From: Teretinema zuelzerae
GTDB taxonomy: Bacteria; Spirochaetota; Spirochaetia; Treponematales; Treponemataceae
DNA: 64,000 nt
Direction of reading: 5' to 3'
NCBI RefSeq assembly: GCF_021021555.1
Contig: NZ_JAINWA010000003.1
Location: 868,001-932,000 of the forward strand
Positions 33,003-41,821 of this stretch are shown in pieces. The notes under the pieces are model-generated. The model was not told where the DNA came from and ran no database searches. It was given only the letters and a program-made list of their open reading frames with translations. The translations under genes and the position numbers were made by a program. Position 1 is the first letter of the stretch. Each line of letters begins with the position of its first letter.

Positions 33003-34448
33003 TTAAAACCGTGAATAGTTCGGAGCCTCTTGCGTGATGGTGACATCGTGCGCATGGCTTTCCCGAAGACCCGACGAGGTGATCCTAACAAATTTCCGAT
33101 AATTCTTCAATTCCTCTACAGTTTTGCAGCCGCAATAACCCATGCCCTTTCTGAGGCCGGAAACCATCTGATGGAGGAAGCTCTTAAGCTCGCCCTTGTA
33201 GGGAACCCTGCCCTCGATGCCTTCCGGCACGGGGGATTCGTCCTTCGCGATACCGTAACGGTCTCCCGAACCGTCCTTGATGGCGCCGAGCGATCCCATG
33301 CCGCGATATTCTTTGTAAATTCGTCCGTCGAAGATGATTTCGCGGCCGGGAGCTTCCTTGAGGCCGGCGAAAAGGTTGCCGATCATGACCGCGTTCGCTC
33401 CGGCGCCGAGCGCCTTGGCGATGTCGCCGGAGAATTTGATGCCGCCGTCGGCGATGACCGGAATATTCGATTTGGACGCTTCCTCGGCGCAATCGCAGAC
33501 CGCCGAGAATTGCGCGGCTCCCACGCCGGAGACGATGCGGGTGGTGCAGATGGATCCCGGTCCGACGCCGACTTTTACGGCGTCCGCTCCTGCTTCGATC
33601 AGGTGCCGGGTTCCGGCCGCCGTCGCGACGTTGCCTCCGATGACCGGAAGATCGGGATATTTCTTCTTGATTTCGCGCACCGCTTCGATGACGCCCTTGG
33701 AGTCGCCGTGGGCGGTGTCGAGGACGACGAAGTCTACATGGGATTCCAGAAGCAGGGGGATGCGGACAGACCAGTCGTTATTGCTGATCGCCGCTCCTAC
33801 GATCAGGCGGCCCTTCGCGTCGCGGGAGGCGTGGGGGAACATCTCCTGCTTTTCCATGTCCTTCACGGTGATCAAGCCGGTAAGGTGGCCTTCACCGTCG
33901 ATGACGGGAAGCTTTTCGATGCGGTGCTTGTCGAACTTTTGGCGGGCGTCTTCGGTGGAGGGCTTGCCCTCGGTAACGACGATGTCCTTCGTCATCACGT
34001 CGCGGACGAACAGGGAATCGTCGCGGCAGAAGCGGAGGTCGCGGCCGGTGATGATTCCGACAAGGCGTCCTTCGCGGGTGATGACGGGAAGGCCGGATAC
34101 GTTGTAGCGATGCATGATCTGCTTCACGTCTCCGATGGTCCGGTCGTCTTCCACGGTGACGGGAGACTCGATCACCCAGTTGAGGTAGCGCTTCGCGTTC
34201 GAAACCTGCTCGGCCTGGACGGGAGGAGGAAGATTCCGGTGGATGACGCCGGCGGCTCCCTCGAGGGCGAGGGCGACGGCCATTTTTTCTTCGGTGACGG
34301 TATCCATGGCGGCGGAGATAACCGGAACGTTCAGCCGCACGTCGCGGACAAGAAAGGTGCTCACATCGGTTTCGCGGGGCAGAACCTCCGAATAACCGGG
34401 AACCAGCAGAACGTCGTCATAGGAAAGGGTTTCCTTCATTTCAATCAT
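33003..34448 (-). CDS. guaB: inosine-5'-monophosphate dehydrogenase
   Basis: 481 residues, the normal bacterial length. It oxidises IMP to XMP with NAD, feeding GuaA. LSYDDVLLVPGYSEVLP opens the barrel. Two CBS domains at about 92-205 (IMHRYNVSGLPVITREGRLVGIITGRDLR; KLPVIDGEGHLTGLITVKDM) interrupt it. The catalytic Cys is in GPGSICTTRIV, the flap has KDGSGDRYG, and the phosphate site is ADGGIKFSGD. Start at 34448: GGAGG lies 7 bases upstream. A terminator-like hairpin separates it from purB. Confidence 0.97.
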   Translation of the reverse strand: MIEMKETLSYDDVLLVPGYSEVLPRETDVSTFLVRDVRLNVPVISAAMDTVTEEKMAVALALEGAAGVIHRNLPPPVQAEQVSNAKRYLNWVIESPVTVEDDRTIGDVKQIMHRYNVSGLPVITREGRLVGIITGRDLRFCRDDSLFVRDVMTKDIVVTEGKPSTEDARQKFDKHRIEKLPVIDGEGHLTGLITVKDMEKQEMFPHASRDAKGRLIVGAAISNNDWSVRIPLLLESHVDFVVLDTAHGDSKGVIEAVREIKKKYPDLPVIGGNVATAAGTRHLIEAGADAVKVGVGPGSICTTRIVSGVGAAQFSAVCDCAEEASKSNIPVIADGGIKFSGDIAKALGAGANAVMIGNLFAGLKEAPGREIIFDGRIYKEYRGMGSLGAIKDGSGDRYGIAKDESPVPEGIEGRVPYKGELKSFLHQMVSGLRKGMGYCGCKTVEELKNYRKFVRITSSGLRESHAHDVTITQEAPNYSRF

Positions 34449-34500
34449 ATCGATACCTCCAAATAATGTGCTCTCTATTCTCCGGGCTTACGTCCGGATA

Positions 34501-34533
34501 CAAAAACCGGCTGTCCGCGGGGGCAGCCGGCTT
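34501..34533 (-). terminator. terminator or attenuator between purB and guaB
   Basis: On the minus strand AGCCGGCTG pairs with CAGCCGG around a GC-rich loop, followed by TTTTTG. It lies 26-58 bases after the purB stop and about 50 bases before the guaB start, so it may partly or fully end purB transcripts before guaB. Confidence 0.7.
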
Positions 34534-34558
34534 CCCGGCCGCCGAACGGGACCGGTTG

Positions 34559-35998
34559 TTAGTTCTTTTTTTCCGCGCTCTTCATCAGCGCGGCGTATTT
34601 TTCTGCGATGCGAGCCGCTTTCTCCGCGGCCAGTCCGCGGTAGCGCTCCGGATTCTCGAAGAATCCCGCAGGATCGGCGATGCCCAGCTTTTGCAGCTGG
34701 CCTGAAATCCGGCCGAAGGCGTCAGGGTTCTTTTTAAGCGCTTCGTAAAATGAAATGGAATTGGTTTCCGCGTCGAGGGTGATTTTGCGGATCACTTCAT
34801 GGCCGTCGGAGACGCCGGTTTCGGCGAGGAGAATGTAGGCGGGCTCGGCAAGGACTCCGCCTTTCACCTTTCCGCCGGCGTTCGCCAAATTGCGCGCCAT
34901 GCCGTCGCGGTCCGCCTGAAGGCCGGAAACCACGCTTTTCATGCGGGAAACGGCGAGAGTGAAGCCTGCGATGTAATCCGCCATGAACCGCTGGCTCGCG
35001 GAGTTCGAAAGATCCCGCTGGTGCTCGGAGATCTGATCCATGAAGAAGGTCATGACGCGGGGAGCGAAGGCCTTCCACAGGCTTTTGACGTGTTCTGAAT
35101 TCCAGGGGTTGCGTTTCTGGGGCATCGTGGAGGAGCCGACCTGGGTGGAGCTGAAATACTCGAATACTTCGCCGACCTCGGATCGCTGCAAATTCCGCAG
35201 ATCGTCCGCAAGATTCGCGATGATTCCGAAGGCTACGTTGCATTCGAGAAGAAGGCGGAGCAGGTATTCCGGCTCGACGAGCTGGGTCGAATGCTCGGAA
35301 GGGACGAGGCCGAGGTAGCCGAGATAGCGTTTTTCCAGATCTTCCGGATCGCGTACGATCATGCTCGTCGCGTTGTAGGCGCCGACCGCTCCTGCGAGCT
35401 TTCCGGCAAGGCCTTCTGCCCGCGTTTCAATTTCGAGTATCGATTTTCCGAGGCGGCTCGCGTATTCGGCCATGGCGAAGCCGAAGGTTATGGGAACGGC
35501 GTGCTGGCCGTGGGTTCGTCCGACCTGGGGGGTAGCGGCTTCGCGGGAAGCGATTTCGCAGAGTTTGGTTTCAAGGGCGCGCAGTTCGGGGAGAACGGCG
35601 TCGCGCACGCAGTCGCGCATGCGGACGGAAAGGGCGGTGTCGAGGATGTCTACGCTCGTCGCGCCGAGATGCACGAGGGGGGCGACTTCCTCGGGAACCA
35701 TCTCCTTGAGGACATTCACGAGAGCCCGTATGTTGTGGCGGGTTTTTTCTTCTTCTTCGTATACCCGTGACGGATCGATGGTAAGCGCTACTTCGTCGAG
35801 CTTTTTTTCCATCTCGGCCGTCAAGCCGCCGCGAACCGAAAGATGAGCCTTTACAAGGGCTATCTCCGCGCGCGCACAGGAGACGATCGATGCCTGTTCC
35901 GAAATATGCGAGGACAGCCGGTCGAAGACCGCAGATTCGGAGAGGGAATAACGATGATCCAGGGGGGAAATGTTCAGAAAAATATTACGTGTTTCCAT
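34559..35998 (-). CDS. purB: adenylosuccinate lyase
   Basis: 479 residues, fumarase/aspartase superfamily, cleaving SAICAR and adenylosuccinate to release fumarate. The signature loop SSTMPQKRNP is present, as are GRTHGQHAVPITFG (catalytic His) and HLGATSVDILDTA. The C-terminus is helical. I place the start at the ATG 35998; a TTG two codons upstream is the alternative. No Shine-Dalgarno is visible, and a consensus promoter ends 5 bases before the ATG, so the mRNA is probably leaderless. Grouped with guaB and purA, all of the IMP branch. Confidence 0.95.
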   Translation of the reverse strand: METRNIFLNISPLDHRYSLSESAVFDRLSSHISEQASIVSCARAEIALVKAHLSVRGGLTAEMEKKLDEVALTIDPSRVYEEEEKTRHNIRALVNVLKEMVPEEVAPLVHLGATSVDILDTALSVRMRDCVRDAVLPELRALETKLCEIASREAATPQVGRTHGQHAVPITFGFAMAEYASRLGKSILEIETRAEGLAGKLAGAVGAYNATSMIVRDPEDLEKRYLGYLGLVPSEHSTQLVEPEYLLRLLLECNVAFGIIANLADDLRNLQRSEVGEVFEYFSSTQVGSSTMPQKRNPWNSEHVKSLWKAFAPRVMTFFMDQISEHQRDLSNSASQRFMADYIAGFTLAVSRMKSVVSGLQADRDGMARNLANAGGKVKGGVLAEPAYILLAETGVSDGHEVIRKITLDAETNSISFYEALKKNPDAFGRISGQLQKLGIADPAGFFENPERYRGLAAEKAARIAEKYAALMKSAEKKN

Positions 35999-36003
35999 AA
36001 TCA

Positions 36004-36033
36004 ATATTGCCGGAAAACCATTTATTATGTCAA
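36004..36033 (-). promoter_or_regulatory. purB promoter, apparently leaderless
   Basis: TTGACA (36028-36033), an 18-base spacer and CAATAT (36004-36009) read on the minus strand. Five bases separate the -10 from the purB ATG, so transcription should begin at the start codon. Confidence 0.55.
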
Positions 36034-36073
36034 GACAGCCCCGCGTTTCAGCGCCCTCGAAACAACCTCAGTC

Positions 36074-36102
36074 TTGCGTTCGCCCATCTTTTAAGCTACA
36101 GT
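36074..36102 (+). promoter_or_regulatory. promoter of the DUF1538/P-II-like pair
   Basis: TTGCGT (36074-36079), a 17-base spacer and TACAGT (36097-36102). The expected transcript start is about 5 bases before the ATG at 36114, and no RBS lies between. Confidence 0.5.
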
Positions 36103-36113
36103 GAAGCGCAATA

Positions 36114-37616
36114 ATGAATTTGTTGAAAACCCTTCGCGAAACCGCGCTCGCGGTTCTTCCCGTCTGCGCGATAGTCTGCATACTCGCCTTCACCATCGCT
36201 CCGCTCGAGACGGCCCTCATCGGCGAGTTCCTGTTCGGTTCGAGCCTCGTCATCATCGGCCTTTCCTTTTTCCTGACCGGAGCCGAACTGGGAATAATTC
36301 CCGCGGGATCCTATCTGGGCGCAGCCCTCACCCGGTCTCGAAAGATTCTTCTTATTCTTGGATCCGGATTCGTCATCGGTTTTTTCATCACGATAGCCGA
36401 ACCCGACCTGCATATACTCGGCTCCCAGGTCCAGGAAATTTCGGAAGGCATCACCGCGAATTCGCTGATCCTATCCATCTCGCTCGGCATCGCCGTCTTT
36501 CTCCTGCTCGCTCTGGCGCGGGTCGTCTTCCATATATCCTTCCGATTTCTGATCATCGCAGGATACGCTGCCGTGTTCGCGGCCGCGTCTCGAATAACGC
36601 CGGAGTTCGTTGCGGTCGCTTTCGACTCGGGAGGAGCCACTACCGGGCCCATGACCGTTCCGTTCATCATCGCCCTGGGCATCGGAGTTTCAGCCGTTCG
36701 CGAAGACAAGAGCGCGCTCGAAGACAGCTTCGGCTTCACCGGCATCGCGTCTATCGGCCCGATACTCGCCGTAGCGCTGCTTGGTTTGTTACGCGCTCCT
36801 CAAAAGGCGGCCTTGGCGGCGGAAACGGCCCTATCAGTCGCCGTAGAAACGCCCGGTTTTTTCGCGGAACTCCTGCACCGCATTCCCAAAACTGCCGCAC
36901 ATGTTTTTTTGGCCCTCGCCCCGATAGCCTGCATCATCCTGCTGTTCCAGATTTTTTTCATGAAGCTGCCGCCCAAACAGACGAGGAAGATCGCATTCGG
37001 ATTTTTTTACGCCTGGCTCGGACTCGTATTCTTTTTCACCGGAACGGAAACAGCCTTTGTTCCGGCCGGCCGCGCGATAGGCTCGATTCTGGGAGCCTCG
37101 GAATCCTCTTGGATTCTCATCCCGCTCGGATGCCTCTTAGGAGCGATCGTTGTCTGCGCCGAGCCCGCGATCTGGGTATTAACCGAACAGGTAGAAGAAA
37201 TCTCGGCTGGAAATATCCGCAAGCCGGTATTGCTGACGGCCCTCGCTTTGGGAGTCGCGGCGGCTGTGGGGCTTTCCATGTTCAGGATACTGGAGGGTTT
37301 CAGCATCTGGCTGCTCCTCCTTCCGTTTTACGGAGCGGCCCTGGGACTGACCTTCGTAACGCCGCGGCTTTTCACCGCTATAGCCTTCGATTCGGGAGGA
37401 GTCGCTTCGGGTCCGATGGCGAGCACCTTCATACTGTCGCTTGCTATCGGAGCGGCGTCCTCGTCGGGAGGAAATCCCGGCACCGACGGATTCGGAGTGA
37501 TAGCCCTCATCGCGGCGACTCCGCTGGTCACGATTCAATTGCTGGGCATTCTCTATCAGCGCAGCGAAGACAGGGTTCTTGCAGCCGGACAAAAAAGCAA
37601 GGAGGCGCTTCGATGA
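36114..37616 (+). CDS. DUF1538-family multi-pass membrane protein
   Basis: 500 residues with about 12 hydrophobic segments in two similar halves. Each half has an F-L-T-G-A/T-E-x-G/A-x-x-P-A-G stretch (SFFLTGAELGIIPAGSYLG; VFFFTGTETAFVPAGRAIG) and an A-F-D-S-G-G motif (VAFDSGGATTGPMTVPFI; IAFDSGGVASGPMASTFIL), so the protein is an internal inverted or tandem duplication. This matches the DUF1538 family, whose transported substrate is not established to my knowledge. It overlaps the P-II-like gene by 4 bases, implying a regulated transporter. Confidence 0.88.
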   Translation: MNLLKTLRETALAVLPVCAIVCILAFTIAPLETALIGEFLFGSSLVIIGLSFFLTGAELGIIPAGSYLGAALTRSRKILLILGSGFVIGFFITIAEPDLHILGSQVQEISEGITANSLILSISLGIAVFLLLALARVVFHISFRFLIIAGYAAVFAAASRITPEFVAVAFDSGGATTGPMTVPFIIALGIGVSAVREDKSALEDSFGFTGIASIGPILAVALLGLLRAPQKAALAAETALSVAVETPGFFAELLHRIPKTAAHVFLALAPIACIILLFQIFFMKLPPKQTRKIAFGFFYAWLGLVFFFTGTETAFVPAGRAIGSILGASESSWILIPLGCLLGAIVVCAEPAIWVLTEQVEEISAGNIRKPVLLTALALGVAAAVGLSMFRILEGFSIWLLLLPFYGAALGLTFVTPRLFTAIAFDSGGVASGPMASTFILSLAIGAASSSGGNPGTDGFGVIALIAATPLVTIQLLGILYQRSEDRVLAAGQKSKEALR

Positions 37617-38224
37617 ACTACGAATGGGAGCTTCACGCAGTCGTGCCCCACGGCCGGGGAGAAAGGCTGGCCGCCGCAGCGAGAAAAGCAGGAGCGCGCG
37701 GAGGAACCATACTTGTGGGACGGGGGGAACATTCCTCGCCCGTGCTGCGCTTTCTCGAATTGGCAGAATATGAAAAAGACATGCTGGTCGTGCTGGTCTC
37801 CGCCGCCGATCTCGATCGCGTTTGGGACGCGCTGAAAGCCGAGGCCGACGGAGACGGAAAAAAATCGAAGGGCATTCTCTATGCCCAGCCTTCAGGGAGG
37901 ACGCAGATGGAAGCCGACAACGGACATGAATTGATTACAGTGATCGTTAACCGCGGCTACGCCGAAGATATTATGGATAGGGCGAGAAAGGCAGGCGCGA
38001 AAGGCGGCACGATTCTCCATGCTCGCGGAACGGGGAAGCCCGAAGACGAAAAGTTCTTCGGCGTCGCCATCGTGCCTGAAAAAGAAGAAGTGCTCATTCT
38101 GGCCGATACGGACAATTCGGCGGCGATTCAGGAAGCGATTCTCGCGCTTCCCTGCCTGACGACGCCGGGAATCGGCATCATGTATACCACCCGGGTTTCG
38201 CGCTTCGCGCAACTGGGTCGATAA
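37613..38224 (+). CDS. tandem P-II-like regulatory protein
   Basis: 203 residues made of two P-II/GlnB-like halves in one chain: HAVVPHGRGERLAAAARKAGARGGTILVGRG at about 8-38 and TVIVNRGYAEDIMDRARKAGAKGGTILHARG at about 107-137. The shared A-(R/K)-x-G-G-T-I core matches P-II family members found beside membrane proteins. The usual uridylylated T-loop Tyr is not evident. Start by ATGA overlap and a perfect AAGGAGG 7 bases upstream. It probably binds nucleotide or a ligand and controls the DUF1538 partner. Confidence 0.85.
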   Translation: MNYEWELHAVVPHGRGERLAAAARKAGARGGTILVGRGEHSSPVLRFLELAEYEKDMLVVLVSAADLDRVWDALKAEADGDGKKSKGILYAQPSGRTQMEADNGHELITVIVNRGYAEDIMDRARKAGAKGGTILHARGTGKPEDEKFFGVAIVPEKEEVLILADTDNSAAIQEAILALPCLTTPGIGIMYTTRVSRFAQLGR

Positions 38225-38238
38225 GGCGGGAACCCGGT

Positions 38239-38826
38239 TCAGGAGCGGCAGCGATCTTCTATCATTCTCAGAATGACGTCGCGTCCGGTTTTTTTGTCCG
38301 CCGAAGATACGGGCACCATGTCCGGAGTCCGGTTGCAGTAAGCGGCGATGGCGCGTACGGATTTCGCGATTTCATTGTTGCTGAGTTTGTCGGCCTTAGT
38401 CCCGACGATGACGACTTCCAGACCGAGCCGCTCGAAATACTCGATGGTATTTTTTTCGGTTTCGCCGGGGACCCTGCGAAGATCCATCAGAAAAAAAAGA
38501 GTTCTCAAATCGCTCCTGTTCGAAGCGTATTCGGCAAGCATTCTGTCGAAATCCTCGTTTTCTTTGGCGGACCGTTGAGCGTAGCCGTAGCCCGGAAGAT
38601 CCGCGAGCATGAAGGTCTGATTTATCCTGAAAAAATTGATGACCCGGGTCATTCCCGGCCGAGAGCCGGTTTTCACCAGTGTTTTTCTGTTAACGAGCAT
38701 ATTGATGAGGGACGATTTCCCGACGTTCGACCTTCCGAAAAAAGCGAATTCAGGCAAACCTTCTCCCGGGTATTGGGACGCCTTAGTCGCTCCCTTCACA
38801 AAATCCGCAGACACAATCTTAAGCAT
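38239..38826 (-). CDS. engB: ribosome biogenesis GTP-binding protein EngB (YihA/YsxC)
   Basis: 195 residues. TRAFAC GTPase: G1 GRSNVGKSSLIN (31-42), G2 around TRVINFF, G3 DLPGYGYA, G4 TKADKL, G5 near VSSADKKTG. It acts in large-subunit assembly. Start at the ATG 38826, 5 bases after GGAG; a GTG two codons upstream is possible. It converges with the P-II-like gene (14-base gap); upstream lies the repeat array. Confidence 0.95.
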   Translation of the reverse strand: MLKIVSADFVKGATKASQYPGEGLPEFAFFGRSNVGKSSLINMLVNRKTLVKTGSRPGMTRVINFFRINQTFMLADLPGYGYAQRSAKENEDFDRMLAEYASNRSDLRTLFFLMDLRRVPGETEKNTIEYFERLGLEVVIVGTKADKLSNNEIAKSVRAIAAYCNRTPDMVPVSSADKKTGRDVILRMIEDRCRS

Positions 38827-38932
38827 GGCCACTCCAGTGTAAAAAAGCGCACATCCCGCATTGCATGCGGGCCGCTCGCATCCACTATACCGGAAACCGG
38901 GTTCGTCTTCCAGCCCTGAGAAAGGAGCCTGC

Positions 38933-39603
38933 CGGCGGTAAGCGTCCTACGCTTGAACGCGTGTTTCCACGGACGGTAAGCCTAGTACGCTCATGCGCGA
39001 GCTAACCGCACCCCGCAAGCGCAACACGCTCACGGCGCGCGGGGTTTCGCGGACGGTAAGCGTCCTACACTCATGCGCGAGCTAACCGCACCCCGCAAGC
39101 GCAGCACGCTCACGGCGCGCGGGGTTTCGCCGGCGGTAAGCGTCCTACGCTTGAACGCGTGTTTCCGCGGGCGGTAAGCGTAGTACGCTCATACGCGAGC
39201 TAACCGCACCCCCGCAAGCGCAGCACGCTCGCGGCGCGCGGGGTTTCGCGGGCGGTAAGCGTAGTACGCTCATGTGCGAACTAACCGCACCCCGCAAGCG
39301 CAACGCGCTCATGCGCGCGCGAGTTTCCGCCGGCGGTAAGCGTCCTACGCTTGAACGCGTGTTTCCACGGACGATAAGCGTAGTACGCTCATGCGCGAGC
39401 TAACCGCACCCCGCAAGCGCAGCACGCTCACGGCGCGCGGGGTTTCGCGGGCGGTTAGCGCAACACGCTCATGCGCGAGCTAACCGCACCCCGCAAGCGC
39501 AGCACGCTTATGCGCGCGCGGGGTTTCGCTGACGGTAAGCGTAGTACGCTCATGCGCGAGCTAACCGCACCCCGCAAGCGCAGCACGCCCACGGCGCGCG
39601 CGG
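38933..39603. repeat. noncoding higher-order A-B-B repeat array
   Basis: 671 bases without a believable gene. Two unit types: A (38 bp, cggcggtaagcgtcctacgc...) at 38933, 39131 and 39331; B (80-81 bp) at 38971, 39051, 39169, 39250, 39369, 39449 and a shorter one at 39530. The order A-B-B, A-B-B, A-B-B, B gives a 198-200-bp higher-order period. Each B folds twice: GCGGTAAGC with GCTAACCGC around smaller stems (AGCGTAGTACGCT), then ACCCCGC with GCGCGGGGT. It lies between engB and the yjfF terminator. The open frame across it is a by-product of the repeats. Confidence 0.93.
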
Positions 39604-39608
39604 GCAGC

Positions 39609-39645
39609 AAAAGGAGGAGGGCTGCCCTGAGCGGACAGCCCTCCT
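39609..39645 (-). terminator. terminator of the ytf sugar-transporter operon
   Basis: On the minus strand AGGAGGGCTG pairs with CAGCCCTCCT (10 bp) around an 11-base loop, followed by CCTTTTG. It sits about 75 bases past the yjfF stop. Confidence 0.8.
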
Positions 39646-39719
39646 GAAGGAGAAAAACAATGAACAGGATGCGGCCGGAAAAACCGGAATTCATTCCGGC
39701 CGCACAGGGAGACCGGAGA

Positions 39720-40748
39720 TCAGGACTTCTTTTTCGCCTTCCAGATCGCGAAGAGGCTTTGAAGGACGATAAAGAAGCACAGGAGAATCGAGAGCACTAT
39801 CTTGTTCCACCAGGAAGACAGCGTTCCGTCGCACCTGATGAACGTTTCTATTGTAGCCTTGATGAGCACTCCGAAGAACGTGCCGACGACGGTGCCGACT
39901 CCGCCGGTGAGCAGCGTTCCGCCGATGACCGCCGAAGCGATCGCCTCCATCTCGAAGCCGCGCGCCTGCTCCACGAAGCCGGCGGAGGTATTCAGACAAA
40001 ATACGAATCCGGCAAGCGACGCCAGAAAGCCGTTCAGCACATAGGCGCGAAGCTTGGTTCTCCGGACGTTTATTCCCATGAGCAGGGCGGACTGTTCATT
40101 TCCGCCGACCGCAAACAGGGCTCGTCCGAACCGGGTGTACTTGCAGACGTACCAAATCGCGAACAAGGCTACTATCGCGATGACGACGTTCGGATGTATG
40201 AAGGGGAACAAAAGCTTTCCGCGTTTATTCATCGTCGCGCCGAACGGAAGATAGATGTTTTTCTGAGCCATCGCGAGGAAGGTCGGATTCATGATCGCGA
40301 TCTGCTCTACGCTGATCATCGCGGTAAGACCGCGGCAGAAGAACATTCCCGCGAGGGTGACGATGAAAGGCTGCAGCTTCAAGTACGCGATCAAAAATCC
40401 CTGGATAAATCCGAAGAAGGTTCCGAACGCGAGCACCAGGGCGATCGAAGTCCACGCGGGCACTCCCTGCTTTTCCATGAGCCAGGCGAGCATCATGCAC
40501 ACGAGGCCGACGACCGATCCGATGGAGATGTCTATTCCGCCGGCTACCAGTACGAGGGTCATCCCCCCGGCCGCTATGATGAGGCCGGCGTTGTCGATGA
40601 GCATATTCAGGAAGGTTTGCATCGTTCCGAAATTCTGATCGCTGTAAATGACCAGACCGAACAGATACATCAGCATGAACATTGCTATAGTAACGCTGAG
40701 CAGAAAGGTGTTTCCGCCGAAGCGTCTTTTTAACGAGCCGAGATTCAT
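39720..40748 (-). CDS. yjfF: galactofuranose-type ABC transporter permease
   Basis: 342 residues with 8-10 membrane segments, BPD_transp_2 family (sugar permeases like RbsC). Family motifs are DNAGLIIAAGGMTLVLVAGGIDISIGSVVGL near the N-terminus and AIASAVIGGTLLTGGVGTVVGTFFGVL near the C-terminus. The start at 40748 overlaps the ytfT stop (ATGA) and removes a long basic antisense-like extension. Last gene of ytfQ-ytfR-ytfT-yjfF; the two permeases form a heterodimer. YjfF is chosen by order and similarity. Confidence 0.88.
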   Translation of the reverse strand: MNLGSLKRRFGGNTFLLSVTIAMFMLMYLFGLVIYSDQNFGTMQTFLNMLIDNAGLIIAAGGMTLVLVAGGIDISIGSVVGLVCMMLAWLMEKQGVPAWTSIALVLAFGTFFGFIQGFLIAYLKLQPFIVTLAGMFFCRGLTAMISVEQIAIMNPTFLAMAQKNIYLPFGATMNKRGKLLFPFIHPNVVIAIVALFAIWYVCKYTRFGRALFAVGGNEQSALLMGINVRRTKLRAYVLNGFLASLAGFVFCLNTSAGFVEQARGFEMEAIASAVIGGTLLTGGVGTVVGTFFGVLIKATIETFIRCDGTLSSWWNKIVLSILLCFFIVLQSLFAIWKAKKKS

Positions 40749-41821
40749 TTTATTCCTCCCGCCGGAAGCTTCCGGGAAAGCTGATACGTTCTCCACCAAT
40801 TGCGGAATTCGGCGGACTGGATTATTACGATGAGGATGACGACGATCGCCTTGTACACGGGAAGCTGGTCTGCCGTAACGCCGACCGCGTAGAGGCTCGT
40901 GGTGAGCGCCTGAATCGTGAGCGCTCCGATCACGGAGCCGGCAAGGCTGAACTTTCCGCCTCCCAGGCTGTTTCCGCCCAGGGCCACGGCGAGAATCGCG
41001 TCCAGCTCCATGTACAGTCCGATATTGTTCGCGTCGCTCGAATAGATGCGGCTCGAAGAGATGAAGCCGGCCAAACCGGAACAAATTCCCAGAAAGGCAT
41101 AGGTTCCGAAAATGATCAGGGCCGAGTTGAGTCCGACGAGTCGCCCCGCCTTCGGGTTTATTCCTACAGTCTTGATGTAGAGGCTCATCGCGGTGCGGTG
41201 CAGAATAAACCAGGTGACGATCACGAAGCCCGCGGCGATGAACACCGGAGTGGGCACCACTACCCCGTCCAGGAATCCGCCGAATTGCTTGAACGATTCG
41301 ATGCGAACGTACAGGATCTGTCCCGGCACCATCTTCCCGTTTATCTCGCGGGCGCTGATGAGCTGGGCGATTCCCCGCCCGGCGGTAAAGAGGATGAGCG
41401 TCGCGACCATCGGTTGAATCTTGAGCCGCGCGACCAGAAAGCCGTTGAACATGCCGCACAACAGGCCGGCTGCTAACGCCGCCGTTACGGCGACGGGAAT
41501 CGGGACGGCGTAGGCTTCGGGGCTCGAACCCAGAAGGCGCACGCAGATCGCCGCCGACAGGGCGCTTATCGCGCCGACGGAAATATCGGTTCCGCGCGAA
41601 GCGGCGACGACCAGGGTCATGCCGACTGCGAGGATTACGAGTTCGCTCGAGCGGTTCACGATGTCGACGATGTATCCGTAGAGAACCCCGTTCTGAATCG
41701 AGATATTGAAAAACGTCGGCGTGATGATCACGTTTATGACGAGCATCAGGACGAGGGCGAACAGCGGCAGGAACAGCGGTTTTCTCAGGATATCCTTAAA
41801 GTGCAAAAGAGAGCGGTTCAT
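40745..41821 (-). CDS. ytfT: galactofuranose-type ABC transporter permease
   Basis: 358 residues, BPD_transp_2 permease with about 9 membrane segments. Motifs are SSELVILAVGMTLVVAASRGTDISVGAISAL and LDAILAVALGGNSLGGGKFSLAGSVIGAL. The start at 41821 overlaps the ATPase stop (ATGA). Inner-membrane partner of YjfF; imports sugar bound by YtfQ using the YtfR ATPase. Confidence 0.88.
   Translation of the reverse strand: MNRSLLHFKDILRKPLFLPLFALVLMLVINVIITPTFFNISIQNGVLYGYIVDIVNRSSELVILAVGMTLVVAASRGTDISVGAISALSAAICVRLLGSSPEAYAVPIPVAVTAALAAGLLCGMFNGFLVARLKIQPMVATLILFTAGRGIAQLISAREINGKMVPGQILYVRIESFKQFGGFLDGVVVPTPVFIAAGFVIVTWFILHRTAMSLYIKTVGINPKAGRLVGLNSALIIFGTYAFLGICSGLAGFISSSRIYSSDANNIGLYMELDAILAVALGGNSLGGGKFSLAGSVIGALTIQALTTSLYAVGVTADQLPVYKAIVVILIVIIQSAEFRNWWRTYQLSRKLPAGGIK

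Noticed and set aside
38933-39603. CRISPR array
   Set aside because: Unit lengths are 38 and 80 bp, there are no unique spacers of constant length, and no cas genes are in the window.
39455-39694. 79-codon minus-strand frame over the repeat array
   Set aside because: The product merely translates the repeats and runs through the ytf terminator; no RBS.
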